From Arthrobacter alkaliphilus (GTDB lineage Bacteria; Actinomycetota; Actinomycetes; Actinomycetales; Micrococcaceae), in contig NZ_JAKEEC010000002.1 of assembly GCF_021483235.1 (NCBI RefSeq), positions 177,886 through 241,885 on the forward strand: a stretch of 64,000 nt of DNA, read 5' to 3'. A program made the position numbers and the translations under genes. Numbering within the stretch: the first letter of the stretch is position 1; the number at the start of each line of letters is the position of its first letter. Positions 52,261 to 61,537 of the stretch are shown piece by piece. The notes under the pieces are model-generated. The model had not been told where the DNA came from and searched no databases. It saw nothing but the letters and a program-made list of their open reading frames with translations.

Positions 52261-53214
52261 TCAGCCCCTCCGTTTTTTGATCTCTTCGGTGGCCTGGGGA
52301 ACAACCTTGAAGAGGTCACCGATGATGCCGAAGTCCGCGATCTCAAAGATGGGTGATTCAGCATCCTTGTTGATCGCGACGATGACCTTGGAGGTCTGCA
52401 TCCCGGCCTTCTGCTGGATCGCTCCGGAGATGCCCGCCGAGATGTAGAGCTGCGGGGACACGGTCTTGCCTGTCTGGCCGACCTGGTAGTCATGCCCGAT
52501 CCAGCCTGCATCGGTGGCGGCACGGGAAGCCCCGAGTGCGCCGCCCAGTGCATCGGCCAGTTCTTCCAAGGGTTCGAAATTCCCGTCGACACCGCGTCCG
52601 CCGGCAACGACAATCCGCGCTTCGGTGAGCTCGGGGCGGCCGCTGACAGGCTTTTGAGCACGGCCGGTGACCCGTGCCGCGTTCGCCGTCGCGTCGGCCG
52701 GGACGTCGATCGTGACAACCTCAGGCGTGGCCGCCGCGGCCGGGGCCTCGACGTCGACGCTGTTCGGCTTGACGGTGAGCACGGCCACCGCGGTGCGCGC
52801 CTTGGCCGTAGTGGTGTACGAGCCTGCGAGGACCGATTTGTGGGCTGTGCCGTCCGCGTCGACCCCCACCACATCGGTGATGACGCCGGCGGTGAGCTTC
52901 ACGCCAAGACGGGCTGCGATGTCCTTGCCGTCGGCAGTGTTTTCGAGCAGGACCGTTCCCGCTCCGGAGGCTTCAACGGCAGCGGCCAGATATGCGGCTT
53001 TGGGCGCAACCAGGTAGTCGTCCAGGTCGGTTGCGGACGGGCGGTAAACAGCGGACGCTCCGTTCGCACCCAAAGCCCCCACGACGTCGTCACGCAGCTC
53101 GCCGTTGACGGCAACCGCGGCTTCACCGAGGGAACGCGCGATCGTCAGGAGTTCCAGGCTGCTCTTCTTGAGCGCCGCGCCCGGGTTGTCAATGAATACA
53201 AGTGCTTTTGCCAT
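52261..53214 (-). CDS. etfA: Electron transfer flavoprotein alpha subunit (EtfA-1)
   Basis: 317 residues. N-terminal part I, then the FAD-binding part II with VAGGRGVDGNFEPLEELADALGGALGASRAA and the GISGAIQQKAGMQTSK motif. The usual His after GAIQ is Gln268 here. Partner of the EtfB downstream neighbour; the pair passes electrons from acyl-CoA and other dehydrogenases to the respiratory chain. It is 14 bp behind etfB-1 and 4 bp before the PIG-L gene start. Confidence 0.95.
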   Translation of the reverse strand: MAKALVFIDNPGAALKKSSLELLTIARSLGEAAVAVNGELRDDVVGALGANGASAVYRPSATDLDDYLVAPKAAYLAAAVEASGAGTVLLENTADGKDIAARLGVKLTAGVITDVVGVDADGTAHKSVLAGSYTTTAKARTAVAVLTVKPNSVDVEAPAAAATPEVVTIDVPADATANAARVTGRAQKPVSGRPELTEARIVVAGGRGVDGNFEPLEELADALGGALGASRAATDAGWIGHDYQVGQTGKTVSPQLYISAGISGAIQQKAGMQTSKVIVAINKDAESPIFEIADFGIIGDLFKVVPQATEEIKKRRG

Positions 53215-53228
53215 GTGTCGGAATCCTC

Positions 53229-54029
53229 TTAGAGCAGCTTCTGGGCGGCCAGGAAGTCAACCAGCTTGATGCCGGCGTCGCCTTCGTCGGTGATGATGGT
53301 GCCGGCAGTGCGCGGCGGCCGCGCTTCGGCGGTCTCGACGGCCGTCAGCGAACCCGCGGCGCCCACCTGCGCGGCATCGACGCCGATGTCGGCCAGGGTG
53401 AGTGCCGTGATCTTCTTCTTCTTGGCCGCCAGGATGCCCTTGAAGTTCGGGTATCGCGGCTCGTTGATCTGGTCCGTCACGGATACCAGCGCGGGCAACG
53501 TTGCCTCCACGGTGTCCGCGTGGGCGTCACCGTCACGGCGCGCGACGATCCGTTCGCCGTCGACCTCGAGGAAGGAAGCGAACGTGACCTGCGGGAGTCC
53601 GAGCCGCTCAGCGAGCTGGGCCGGCACCAAGGATGTTTCGCCGTCGGTCGAGGCCATCCCCGTCAGGACCAGGTCCACGGGCGAGTCGGCACCGAGATAC
53701 CGGATCGCCGCAGCAAGCGCCAGCGAGGTGGCAGCAGCATCCGAGCCGGCCAGCGCGTCGTCGCTCAAGTGTGCTCCGGAGGAGGCGCCGATCTGCAACG
53801 ACTTCTTGACGGCGTTCACCGCGCCGGCGGGACCCATGGTCAAGGCGATGACTTCGTTGCCGGCCTTGGCGCCGCCGCGGGCTTCGCTGAGCTGCAGCGC
53901 AGCTTCGAGCGCATACTCATCCAGCTCGGACAGGATGCTCTCGTCGCGGTCCGTGGTGTTGCCTGGGCCGGTAAGGTGTCGGTCGAACTGCGCGTCCGGG
54001 ACGTGCTTGACCAGAACAACAATCTTCAA
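53229..54029 (-). CDS. etfB: Electron transfer flavoprotein beta subunit (EtfB-1)
   Basis: 266 residues from TTG 54029 with GGGAG five bases upstream (LKIVVLVKHVPDAQF). Conserved EtfB features: NEVIALTMGPAGAVNAVKKSL, LVLTGMASTDGETSLVPAQLAERLGLPQVTF and RYPNFKGILAAKKKKI. First gene of etfB-etfA-PIG-L. It corresponds in place to Rv3029c. 272 bp separate it from the HtrA gene, containing that gene's terminator. Confidence 0.95.
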   Translation of the reverse strand: MKIVVLVKHVPDAQFDRHLTGPGNTTDRDESILSELDEYALEAALQLSEARGGAKAGNEVIALTMGPAGAVNAVKKSLQIGASSGAHLSDDALAGSDAAATSLALAAAIRYLGADSPVDLVLTGMASTDGETSLVPAQLAERLGLPQVTFASFLEVDGERIVARRDGDAHADTVEATLPALVSVTDQINEPRYPNFKGILAAKKKKITALTLADIGVDAAQVGAAGSLTAVETAEARPPRTAGTIITDEGDAGIKLVDFLAAQKLL

Positions 54030-54216
54030 TGTATCTCCCACTGTGTTCGAGGCAGCCTTCCATACTCGGGGATGGCCAGCAACTAGGCGCGTGGCCAAGA
54101 GTGCCCGGCGTACGGGCTCGTCCTAGCTAAGCATATTGCGGGACAAGTCGGACAACAGCGCCGCGTTAACTCCTGTTTCGCTGCCGCCCGCGCCTGCGGC
54201 AGCACGGGAACACGAA

Positions 54217-54249
54217 ACGGCGGGCAGCACCGGTGGTGCCGCCCGCCGT
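54217..54249 (-). terminator. Hairpin terminator after the HtrA-like gene
   Basis: ACGGCGGGC-A-GCACC (54217-54231) pairs with GGTGC-C-GCCCGCCGT (54235-54249), 14 pairs with one mismatch and a 3-nt loop, 53 bp past the stop on the minus strand and followed there by GTTTCG. Confidence 0.75.
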
Positions 54250-54301
54250 CGTGGCTTGCTGGTCGGTTCGCGTGTTGGAACCCGCTTCTGTAGGACAGCT
54301 G

Positions 54302-55969
54302 CTAAGGAGCAGCGTCCAAGGTCACGTCGAGCTCCTGCGATTGGCCGCCGCGCTGGATGGTCACCTTGACGCTTGCACCTGCCGGCTGCTCACGGACAGC
54401 CGCGGTGAGCTGCTCGGGATCGGTGATGTCCTTGCCTGCGAACTTCGTCACGACGTCGCCCACCTTGAGTCCGGCCTTTTCAGCGGCGGAGCCCTTGGTT
54501 ACCGAGGCAACCTGCGCGCCCACGGAGAACCCGGAGTTGCTTCCAGTGGCCGACTTGGGCTGCACGCTCACGCCGAACTGGCCGTGGGTGGCCTTGCCGT
54601 GCTGGATGAGTTCCTGCGCAATACGCTTTGCATTGTTGATGGGGATGCTGAAGCCCACGCCGATGTTGCCGCTGGACGACGAGGAACTGCCGCTTCCCGC
54701 CGAGGCGATCGCGACGTTGACGCCGATGATCTCGCCCTTGGTGTTGACAAGCGCACCACCGGAGTTGCCCGGGTTGATCGGCGCGTCCGTCTGGATCACG
54801 TTGAGCGAAACATTGCCCTGGCCAGGGCTGCTCTGGCTCTGGCCGCCGCCTGGAGGCGCGAATTGGAATCCTTGGCCACCGTTTTGCGAGTTGTCGGAGC
54901 CGCCGTTCGGAACGGCCGAGGATGCCACGCTGATGGTGCGGTTAAGCGTGGACACGATGCCGTCGGTGACCGTGCCCGGCAGGCCGAGCGGAGCGCCGAT
55001 GGCGATCGCGTTGTCCCCGACGTTGATCTTGCTGGAATCCCCCAAGGTAGCCGGGACAAGGCCGGAAGCGTTGTCCACCTTGATGACGGCCAGGTCCGAC
55101 AGCGGGTCCGTACCCACTACCGATGCCTTCAGGACGCGTCCGTCGCTCAGCCGCACTTCAATCGTGGCGTTGGCACTGGCACCGTCAAGGGTCACCACGT
55201 GGGTGTTGGTCAGGATGTGGCCCTGGTCGTCGAGGATGATGCCCGAACCGGTGCCGCCCTGGCTGCCGCTTGAGGCCATGATGGTCACGACGCTCGGTGT
55301 GGCCTTCGCTGCTGCTGCGGTGATGGCATTGACGTTGTCCGTGTTGTTGACAATCACGGTTCCGGCCTGGCTGCCGCCGGCAACCACCGGGGTGCGGCTG
55401 TTCACCAGTTGGTCGCTGGCGGCCACCACGCCTCCGCCCACGAGACCGGCTGCCAGGATGCAGGCCACGAGGGTTCCGACGCCGAAAGCCGGCTTGCGCT
55501 TCGGCCCGGCCGGCTGACCGACGGGGTGGGCCGAGTGGCCCTGGTGGCCCGGGAACTGCTGCGTGGAATAGTGCTGCGAAGGGTTCGGTCCGCCGTAGAA
55601 CGGCTGTTGCTGCCCGTAGGGGTAATGCTGTCCCTGGTCGTTCCGCGGAGGTTGGTGCTGGGCCGGGCCCTGCGCCCACTGCGCCGTGTGGTCCGGCTGC
55701 GCAGTGTGATCGGGCTGCGCTGTGTAGTCCGGCTGCGCTGTGTAGTCCGGCTTTGGCTGCCCTGTGTGATCCGGCTGGGCTGTGTAACTGTGCTTCGCCG
55801 TGTGATCGTGCTTCGCAGTGAAATCCTGACCCGGCTGGTATGCCGGCAGCGGGGCCGTAGGCTGGGAATTGGCTTGCTTGTCCGCTTCCGCCTTGCCGGT
55901 GCTCTCAGGACCATGGTTCTCGGGGCCATTGTTCTCAGGCTCGGCGCCCTGTGCTGGGTTCTCCGTCAT
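54302..55969 (-). CDS. HtrA/DegP-like trypsin-type serine protease with PDZ domain
   Basis: 555 residues. Residues 1-160 are a long cytosolic Pro/Gln-rich region with YTAQPD repeats. A membrane helix (GVGTLVACILAAGLVGGGVVAA, about 163-184) follows, then the protease domain with catalytic triad His (LTNTHVV), Asp (DPLSDLAVIKV) and Ser (NPGNSGGAL). A C-terminal PDZ domain (GFSVGAQVASVTKGSAAEKAGLKVGDVV) completes it. Acts outside the membrane on misfolded proteins, as PepD in mycobacteria. Divergent from the TPM gene, 331 bp apart. Confidence 0.94.
   Translation of the reverse strand: MTENPAQGAEPENNGPENHGPESTGKAEADKQANSQPTAPLPAYQPGQDFTAKHDHTAKHSYTAQPDHTGQPKPDYTAQPDYTAQPDHTAQPDHTAQWAQGPAQHQPPRNDQGQHYPYGQQQPFYGGPNPSQHYSTQQFPGHQGHSAHPVGQPAGPKRKPAFGVGTLVACILAAGLVGGGVVAASDQLVNSRTPVVAGGSQAGTVIVNNTDNVNAITAAAAKATPSVVTIMASSGSQGGTGSGIILDDQGHILTNTHVVTLDGASANATIEVRLSDGRVLKASVVGTDPLSDLAVIKVDNASGLVPATLGDSSKINVGDNAIAIGAPLGLPGTVTDGIVSTLNRTISVASSAVPNGGSDNSQNGGQGFQFAPPGGGQSQSSPGQGNVSLNVIQTDAPINPGNSGGALVNTKGEIIGVNVAIASAGSGSSSSSSGNIGVGFSIPINNAKRIAQELIQHGKATHGQFGVSVQPKSATGSNSGFSVGAQVASVTKGSAAEKAGLKVGDVVTKFAGKDITDPEQLTAAVREQPAGASVKVTIQRGGQSQELDVTLDAAP
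55683..55800 (-). repeat. 18-bp in-frame repeats in the HtrA N-terminal region
   Basis: Variants of the 18-nt unit encoding the hexapeptide YTAQPD/HTAQPD repeat six or more times; adjoining units (TGTGTAGTCCGGCTGCGC) are identical or nearly so. Coding repeat, period 18 bp, keeping the reading frame. Confidence 0.85.
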
Positions 55970-56300
55970 GGGACTTCCTTTCTTCCTCGTCCCCTTAACT
56001 ATCGCCGCTCTTGCTGGATCAGGAGTCGACGTTCGCTGGGAGCTTGCTGAACGCTGTCATCGGATGGATCTTGCGCCTCCGAATGGCGCCGACTAGCCCC
56101 TCAACGTTGGAGAAGGCAGGATCTCTCCCCGTTTCGCTGGCGGCATATTTACCGCTGTGGACGCTGCAAAAGGTGCACCATAGTATCAAATGGAATTGCC
56201 ACAGCGACCTGCCGCTTGACAACCATGCGCGGGGGCGCTGATGCATTCTGTTTCGATTGTTCCGGCCCGGACCAATCGCAGACGTGCTGAAGGGTTGCAC
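55970..56300. other. 331-bp divergent intergenic region between HtrA and TPM genes
   Basis: No gene recognised. It must hold both promoters. On the plus strand TTGACA (56216-56221) is a perfect -35 hexamer, but no good -10 follows at 17-18 bp. On the minus strand GATAGT lies 20-30 bp before the htrA ATG. An in-frame ATG at 56241 precedes the TPM start, yet homology and ribosome site favour 56301. Confidence 0.5.
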
Positions 56301-58343
56301 ATGCGGTCAATGTTGAAACGTGTAGTCGCCGTCATCGGCCTGGCCGGAATGCTGGTCCTCCCGGCCGCAGCAGCCTGGGCCGCGGACCCGGTGACCATCC
56401 CGTCCGGCCAGAACATCACTGACGACGCCGGCGTCCTTCGCGACAAGGGCTCTGTTCAGAACGCCATCAAGTCCCTTTACACCGACCACCAGATCAATCT
56501 GTATGTGGTGATCGAAAAGACCTTCACCAACCCGAGCACGCCCACCGACTGGGGCAACGCGGTGGCAAAGAAGAAGTCGTTCGGATCCACCGACGTCTTG
56601 CTCGCAATTGCCACGGACGATGGCAAAGTGAACATCACCCGGGGTCCGGGCAGCAAGATCACTGATTCCCAGCGTGACGACATTCTCAAGAACGCTGTCC
56701 TGGCGAACCTTGTCCAAGGCAAGAAGAACTACGACAAGGCCGTGATTGACGCCGCCAAGGCCATCGGGGACACCCAGAACTCCGGCGCCGGCACGGCCGC
56801 TCTCGTCGGCGCCGCCGTGGTCGCCGCCGGCGGTGTGGGTACGTACTTGTACTTCCGCAACCGGCGCAAGAAGGGCCAGGCCCCGGGCGCCGCTTACGGT
56901 CCGCAAGGGCAACAACTCGATCCCCTCGCCTCCATGAGCATCGCGGACCTCCGCCGCAAAGCCGGCTCCCTGCTGATCGAAGCGGATGACGCCATCAAGT
57001 CCGGCGAGCAGGAGCTCGGCTTTGCCCAGGCGCAATACGGCGATGCCGCCGTCGGGAACTTCTCGAAAGCGCTTCTCGACGCAAAGAACCATATGACCGA
57101 ATCCTTCAAGCTCCAGCAGCAGCTCGACGACCACATCCCGGACACCGAAGAGCAGCAGCGCAGCTGGCTCGGAGAAATCATCCGGCGCTCGGAGGCCGCC
57201 CTCGCGTCGCTGCGGGAGCAAAAGGCCGACTTCGATTCCTTGCGCGAGCTCGAGAAGAACGCGCCGCAGGCATTGGCCACTGTCGCCGCAGGCGTCAACG
57301 AAGCCGAGGCGAAGATCAGCAGCGCGGAGCAGTCGCTCAACGGATTGCGCGAAAAGTACGCAGACAGCGCACTGGGCCACGTGAGCGACAACATCACCCA
57401 GGCCAAAGACCGGCTTGCGTTCGTTGAGAACGCAACAAACACCGCGCGGGAAAAGCTCGCGGCGGGTGAGAGCAGCCTTGCCGCGGTCGCAGTCCGCGCT
57501 GCAGAAGAAGGCCTGCACCAGACCAACGTGCTAATCGACGCGATCTCCAAGTTGGAAAACAACCTCAACGAGGCCCGGAATGCGCTGGACGGCGCCGTGG
57601 CGGAGACCAGCCAGGACTTGGCCCAGGCCAAGGCGATGATCCAGTCCGGCGAGCACCCGGAGCTGGCCGGTCCGGTAGCCGGGGTCGAAGCCGCGTTGGC
57701 GCAGGTCAAGACCGAAATCCAGGGCGGAAAGATCGATCCCATCGCCACGTTGGACCGGGTGGAGAAGGCCCACCAGGGGCTGGACCAGGCCCTCTCGGGA
57801 ATCCGCGACCAGCAGGAACAGGCTAGGCGTGCACAGGCTGCCCTCCAGCAGACCATCATGGCTGCCCAGTCCCAGATCAGCGCCACCTCGGACTACATCG
57901 CGGCCCGGCGCGGCGGGGTTGGCCCCGAGGCCCGCACCCGCTTGGCCGAAGCGCAGCGGAACCTCGACTACGCGCTGTCTATTTCCCGCAATGACCCCGT
58001 CACGGCGCTGACATACGCCCAACAGGCCCAATCGCTCGCGGCCCAAGCCGCGCAACTGGCCCAGTCCGACGTCGACCAGTTCGGCGGCTTCGCCAACCAA
58101 GGCTACGGCCGGGGCGGGCTGTTCGGCGGCGGGGGCGGTGGTGGCCTCGGCGGAGCGATCCTCGGCGGCATCCTCATCGACTCCATCTTCCGCGGCGGCG
58201 GAGGCGGAGGCGGCTGGGGCGGCGGAGACCACGACGGCGGGGGCTTCTTCGGAGGCGACGGCGGAGGCGGCGGAAGAGGATTCTTCGGCGGCGACGGCGG
58301 AGGCGGCTGGGGCGGCGACTCCGGCGGAGACGGCAGCTTCTAG
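56301..58343 (+). CDS. TPM-domain protein, secreted/membrane anchored, coiled-coil, Gly-rich tail
   Basis: 680 residues from ATG 56301 (GAAGGG six bases upstream). Signal peptide LKRVVAVIGLAGMLVLPAAAAWA, then a TPM (Psb32/YgcG-like) domain (ITDDAGVLRDKGSVQNAIKSL to VLLAIATDDGKVNITRG), one membrane helix (AALVGAAVVAAGGVGTYLYF, about 177-197), and about 400 residues of Glu/Ala/Gln-rich coiled coil facing the cytosol. A C-terminal glycine-rich segment (58090-58343) ends it. TPM domains bind Ca or act in membrane-complex repair. Immediately followed by pspA, so a membrane-stress role is likely. Confidence 0.85.
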   Translation: MRSMLKRVVAVIGLAGMLVLPAAAAWAADPVTIPSGQNITDDAGVLRDKGSVQNAIKSLYTDHQINLYVVIEKTFTNPSTPTDWGNAVAKKKSFGSTDVLLAIATDDGKVNITRGPGSKITDSQRDDILKNAVLANLVQGKKNYDKAVIDAAKAIGDTQNSGAGTAALVGAAVVAAGGVGTYLYFRNRRKKGQAPGAAYGPQGQQLDPLASMSIADLRRKAGSLLIEADDAIKSGEQELGFAQAQYGDAAVGNFSKALLDAKNHMTESFKLQQQLDDHIPDTEEQQRSWLGEIIRRSEAALASLREQKADFDSLRELEKNAPQALATVAAGVNEAEAKISSAEQSLNGLREKYADSALGHVSDNITQAKDRLAFVENATNTAREKLAAGESSLAAVAVRAAEEGLHQTNVLIDAISKLENNLNEARNALDGAVAETSQDLAQAKAMIQSGEHPELAGPVAGVEAALAQVKTEIQGGKIDPIATLDRVEKAHQGLDQALSGIRDQQEQARRAQAALQQTIMAAQSQISATSDYIAARRGGVGPEARTRLAEAQRNLDYALSISRNDPVTALTYAQQAQSLAAQAAQLAQSDVDQFGGFANQGYGRGGLFGGGGGGGLGGAILGGILIDSIFRGGGGGGGWGGGDHDGGGFFGGDGGGGGRGFFGGDGGGGWGGDSGGDGSF

Positions 58344-58443
58344 CTCCCAAAGACTAGGTGGGGGCGCGTTCCCCGCGTAGAGCGGTACAAGAACTGATCA
58401 CTGGATTCAGTGGGCACCACTGAGCAGGACGAAAGGCAACACC

Positions 58444-59238
58444 ATGGTTAAGCAGTCCATTTTCGGGCGGATCGCACAGCTCGCCAAGGCGAACATCAAT
58501 GCCTTGCTCGACCAGGCTGAGGACCCGCAGAAGATGCTGGACCAGATGGTCCGCGACTACTCGAACAACATCGCCGAGGCCGAGTCCGCCGTCGCGCAGA
58601 CCATCGGCAACCTCCGTATGTTGCAGGCCGACTACAACGAGGACCTCAAGAACGCCCAGGACTGGGGCAACAAGGCCCTTGCCGCCTCGCGCAAAGCGGA
58701 CGAGTACCGTGCGGCGGGCAACGCCGCCGACGCCGCGAAGTTCGACAACCTTGCCAAGGTAGCCATCCAGCGCCAGATGTCGGCCGAGAACGAGGCCAAG
58801 GCCGCTGAGCCAAACATCGCGTCCCAGTCGGAGGTCGTGGACAAGCTCAAGAGCGGCCTGGACCAGATGAAGGTCAAGCTCAATGAGCTCACGAGCAAGC
58901 GCAACGAGCTGGTTGCCCGTTCGAAGACGGTTGCTGCCCAGACCCAGGTGCACGACGCCCTTAAGAGCATCGACATCATGGACCCCACCAGCGAGGTGGG
59001 CCGCTTCGAAGAGAAGATCCGCCGCGAAGAGGCCAAGGTCCTTGGCCAGCAGGAACTGGCAGCCTCCAGCCTGGATGCGCAGTTCAACCAGCTTGAGGAC
59101 CTCGGAGAGCAGACTGAGATCGAGGCCCGCCTGGCGGCACTGAAGTCGGGCGGCTCGAAGGCCGCTATCGGCGCCGGCGGCGGAGCCACCACACCGGCAA
59201 AGGACACCGTGGACGAAGCCGACTTCGACAAGCTTTAA
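58444..59238 (+). CDS. pspA: PspA/IM30-family membrane-stress protein
   Basis: 264 residues, nearly all helical coiled coil: IFGRIAQLAKANINALLDQAEDPQKMLDQMVRDY is the amphipathic helix and hallmark start. PspA oligomers cover damaged membrane and preserve the proton gradient. It is encoded 100 bp behind the TPM-domain gene, a pairing that fits a joint envelope-protection function. C-terminal tail is Gly/Ala-rich and acidic (DTVDEADFDKL). The unit is closed by a hairpin. Confidence 0.93.
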   Translation: MVKQSIFGRIAQLAKANINALLDQAEDPQKMLDQMVRDYSNNIAEAESAVAQTIGNLRMLQADYNEDLKNAQDWGNKALAASRKADEYRAAGNAADAAKFDNLAKVAIQRQMSAENEAKAAEPNIASQSEVVDKLKSGLDQMKVKLNELTSKRNELVARSKTVAAQTQVHDALKSIDIMDPTSEVGRFEEKIRREEAKVLGQQELAASSLDAQFNQLEDLGEQTEIEARLAALKSGGSKAAIGAGGGATTPAKDTVDEADFDKL

Positions 59239-59248
59239 TCCCAACGAG

Positions 59249-59283
59249 CGAATGGCCGGGCCCTTTTGGGGTCCGGCCATTCG
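59249..59283. terminator. Hairpin terminator between pspA and the acyl-CoA dehydrogenase gene
   Basis: CGAATGGCCGG (59249-59259) pairs with CCGGCCATTCG (59273-59283); the inner GCCC/GGGT can extend it to about 15 pairs with a G-U. Convergent genes. Confidence 0.8.
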
Positions 59284-59297
59284 TGTTTCCGGGTGCC

Positions 59298-60434
59298 CTA
59301 TGCCCCTACGGCGAGCCGTCCGACGATGAGCCTCATGATTTCGTTGCTGCCTTCCAGGATCTGGTGGACCCGCAGGTCCCGGGCAATCTTTTCGAGGCCG
59401 TATTCCGACAAGTAGCCGTAGCCGCCGTGCAATTGGATGGCCTTGTTCGCCACATTGAAACCGGCATCGGTGGCCACACGCTTGGCCATTGCACACAGTC
59501 TCACGGTGTCCGGGGCACCACGGTCCAAGGCGTCGGCGGCCCGGAGGATCAGGGTCCTGGCAGTCTCAAGTTCCGTGTCCATGTCCGCAATGTCGAACAG
59601 GAGGGACTGCTGGTTGATGAGCGGGCCACCGAAAGCGGATCGGGACTTGAGGTAGGCGACGGACTTTTCCAAGGCCGCCTGGCCACCTCCCAGGGAACAC
59701 GCACCCATATTCACCCGGCCTCCGTTGAGGCCCTTCATGGCGATCCCGAAGCCGCTGCCTTCCTCGCCAAGCCGGTTCGCCACAGGCACCCGGACGTCCT
59801 CGAAAATGACCTGGCGGGTGGGCTGGGCATTCCATCCCATCTTCTTCTCATTCGGGCCGAAGGACATGCCTGGCGCGTCAGCCGGCACAACGATCGCGGT
59901 GATGCCCTGGCTGCCCGTGTCCGCAGTCCGCGCCATGACCACATAGACGCTGGAGACCCCTGCGCCCGAAATGAACTGTTTGGTGCCGTTAAGAACGTAA
60001 TGGTCGCCGTCGAGCACTGCCCTGGTACTCAGCGCCGCAGCGTCGGAGCCGGCTCCCGGCTCCGTGAGGCAATAGCTGCCCAGTGCCTCCATGGACGCAA
60101 GCTGCGGCACCCATTGAGCCCGCTGCTCATCATTGCCGAAAGCGTCGATCATCCACACCACCATGTTGTGGATCGAGATGTAGGCCGCGATGGTGGGGTC
60201 GGCCTTGGACAGCTCTTCAAAGATCAGCGCCGCATCCGTGCGGGAAAGCCCGGAGCCGCCGAACTCTTCCCGGACATAGATGCCTCCCATGCCGAGTGTG
60301 CCCGCTTCACGCAGGACATCCACGGGAAAATGCTTGGTCTCGTCCCACTTTGCGGCATGCGGTGCAATGGCCGTCGCGGCGAAATCGCGCACCATCTCCA
60401 CCATCGCTTGCTGGTCCTCTGTGAGCTCAAACAT
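59298..60434 (-). CDS. Acyl-CoA dehydrogenase, isobutyryl-CoA dehydrogenase-like
   Basis: 378 residues from ATG 60434 (GGAG five bases upstream, so GTG 60440 is rejected). Very close in pattern to human ACAD8: AAYISIHNMVVWMIDAFGN, SYCLTEPGAGSDAA, GWNAQPTRQVIFEDVRVPVANR, HGGYGYLSEYGLEK and VHQILEGSNEIMR with the catalytic Glu. It would oxidise isobutyryl-CoA in valine breakdown and hand electrons to ETF, whose genes are in the same operon. A broader branched or short-chain acyl-CoA range is possible. Confidence 0.88.
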   Translation of the reverse strand: MFELTEDQQAMVEMVRDFAATAIAPHAAKWDETKHFPVDVLREAGTLGMGGIYVREEFGGSGLSRTDAALIFEELSKADPTIAAYISIHNMVVWMIDAFGNDEQRAQWVPQLASMEALGSYCLTEPGAGSDAAALSTRAVLDGDHYVLNGTKQFISGAGVSSVYVVMARTADTGSQGITAIVVPADAPGMSFGPNEKKMGWNAQPTRQVIFEDVRVPVANRLGEEGSGFGIAMKGLNGGRVNMGACSLGGGQAALEKSVAYLKSRSAFGGPLINQQSLLFDIADMDTELETARTLILRAADALDRGAPDTVRLCAMAKRVATDAGFNVANKAIQLHGGYGYLSEYGLEKIARDLRVHQILEGSNEIMRLIVGRLAVGA

Positions 60435-60513
60435 TGGCACTCCTTTGCAGTTCTTCCCAGTTCTCCGGGTTGTCCGGCTTTGCTGGCTATGGTGCTTTAC
60501 TGGCTATGGTGCG

Positions 60514-61446
60514 TTACTTGCTGACTTTGCCCATCAGCGAAGCAATGGGGCGAAGGAACAGCGGCCTCGCGAGGAACCACGCGCCCGCGATCACGAGGAG
60601 GGAAACGGCGAAAATTCCGAAACCGACCCAGTTGATCTCGTCGCTGCCGCCGTACATGTGGTTCAGGTTGCGCAGCGCCCCGGTGGCGAGGACCAGGGTG
60701 ACGTGCACGATCGTGAAGAGCACGAAGTACACCATCACCGGGAAATGCACGGCCCGGGCCAGTTCGATGGGATAGATCTTGTTCACCGTGCCGGCCGTCT
60801 TGGGCCAGGCAGAGGACGTGCGCAAGCCGCTGATGATGGCAAGCGGGGCTGCGATGAAGACGGTGACGAAGTAGGTCAGCAACTGCAAGGCGTTGTAGTT
60901 CACCCAGCCATCCTCGGTGGGCCAGTTCAAAGAGGCGTATTGGAGGGCGGCGGAAACGGCGTTCGGGAAGACATCCCAGCTGGTGGGGATGATCCGCATC
61001 CATTGCCCGGTGGCAAAGATCACGATCACGAAAACAATGCCGTTCAGTACCCACAGGGCATCCAGGGTCAGGTGGAACCACAGGTCCAGGCTGATCTTGG
61101 TCGGCGGATTCTTGGTCCGGATGAACCCCTTGTTGTTGCGGGTCCATTGGGCCGGCGGCCTCTTGGCCGTGCGTACCTGCCAACCGGACCGGACGATCAG
61201 CACCATGAAGAACACGTTCAGGAAGTGTTGCCACCCGAGCCAGGCGGGGAAACCGACCGGAGCGTTCGCCGGGAGGCTGGAGGCGCCCGGGAAGTCATGC
61301 AGGAACGTCTGCACACCCGGCAGGCCCGTCAACCACTTGGTAAACAAGACGATGAGCAAAAGTGCGATCAGCACGCCTGGAACCACCCAGACGGGCTGGG
61401 ACCATCTGCTTCTGGCTGCTGTCGACTTTTTGGCGGGGGTGGACAT
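60514..61446 (-). CDS. b-type cytochrome-like membrane protein
   Basis: 310 residues from ATG 61446. Five or six membrane helices (VWVVPGVLIALLLIVLF, HFLNVFFMVLIVRSGW, LDALWVLNGIVFVIVIFATG, LLTYFVTVFIAAPLAIISG, HFPVMVYFVLFTIVHVTLVLATG, WVGFGIFAVSLLVIAGAWFL). His74, His125, His234 and His248 sit in or next to helices and could bind two b hemes, as in cytochrome b561 and molybdoenzyme membrane subunits. It stands between etfA-2 and the acyl-CoA dehydrogenase, which suggests an electron exit from ETF to quinone, though this is inference. Confidence 0.75.
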   Translation of the reverse strand: MSTPAKKSTAARSRWSQPVWVVPGVLIALLLIVLFTKWLTGLPGVQTFLHDFPGASSLPANAPVGFPAWLGWQHFLNVFFMVLIVRSGWQVRTAKRPPAQWTRNNKGFIRTKNPPTKISLDLWFHLTLDALWVLNGIVFVIVIFATGQWMRIIPTSWDVFPNAVSAALQYASLNWPTEDGWVNYNALQLLTYFVTVFIAAPLAIISGLRTSSAWPKTAGTVNKIYPIELARAVHFPVMVYFVLFTIVHVTLVLATGALRNLNHMYGGSDEINWVGFGIFAVSLLVIAGAWFLARPLFLRPIASLMGKVSK

Positions 61447-61537
61447 CTTCTCGGACACCTCTCGGATGAACTTTGCAATGGGCGGACGCATCAAGCTAAC
61501 AGGCTCCGCACCGAAGCGGCCAAAGCCTGTTACGCCG

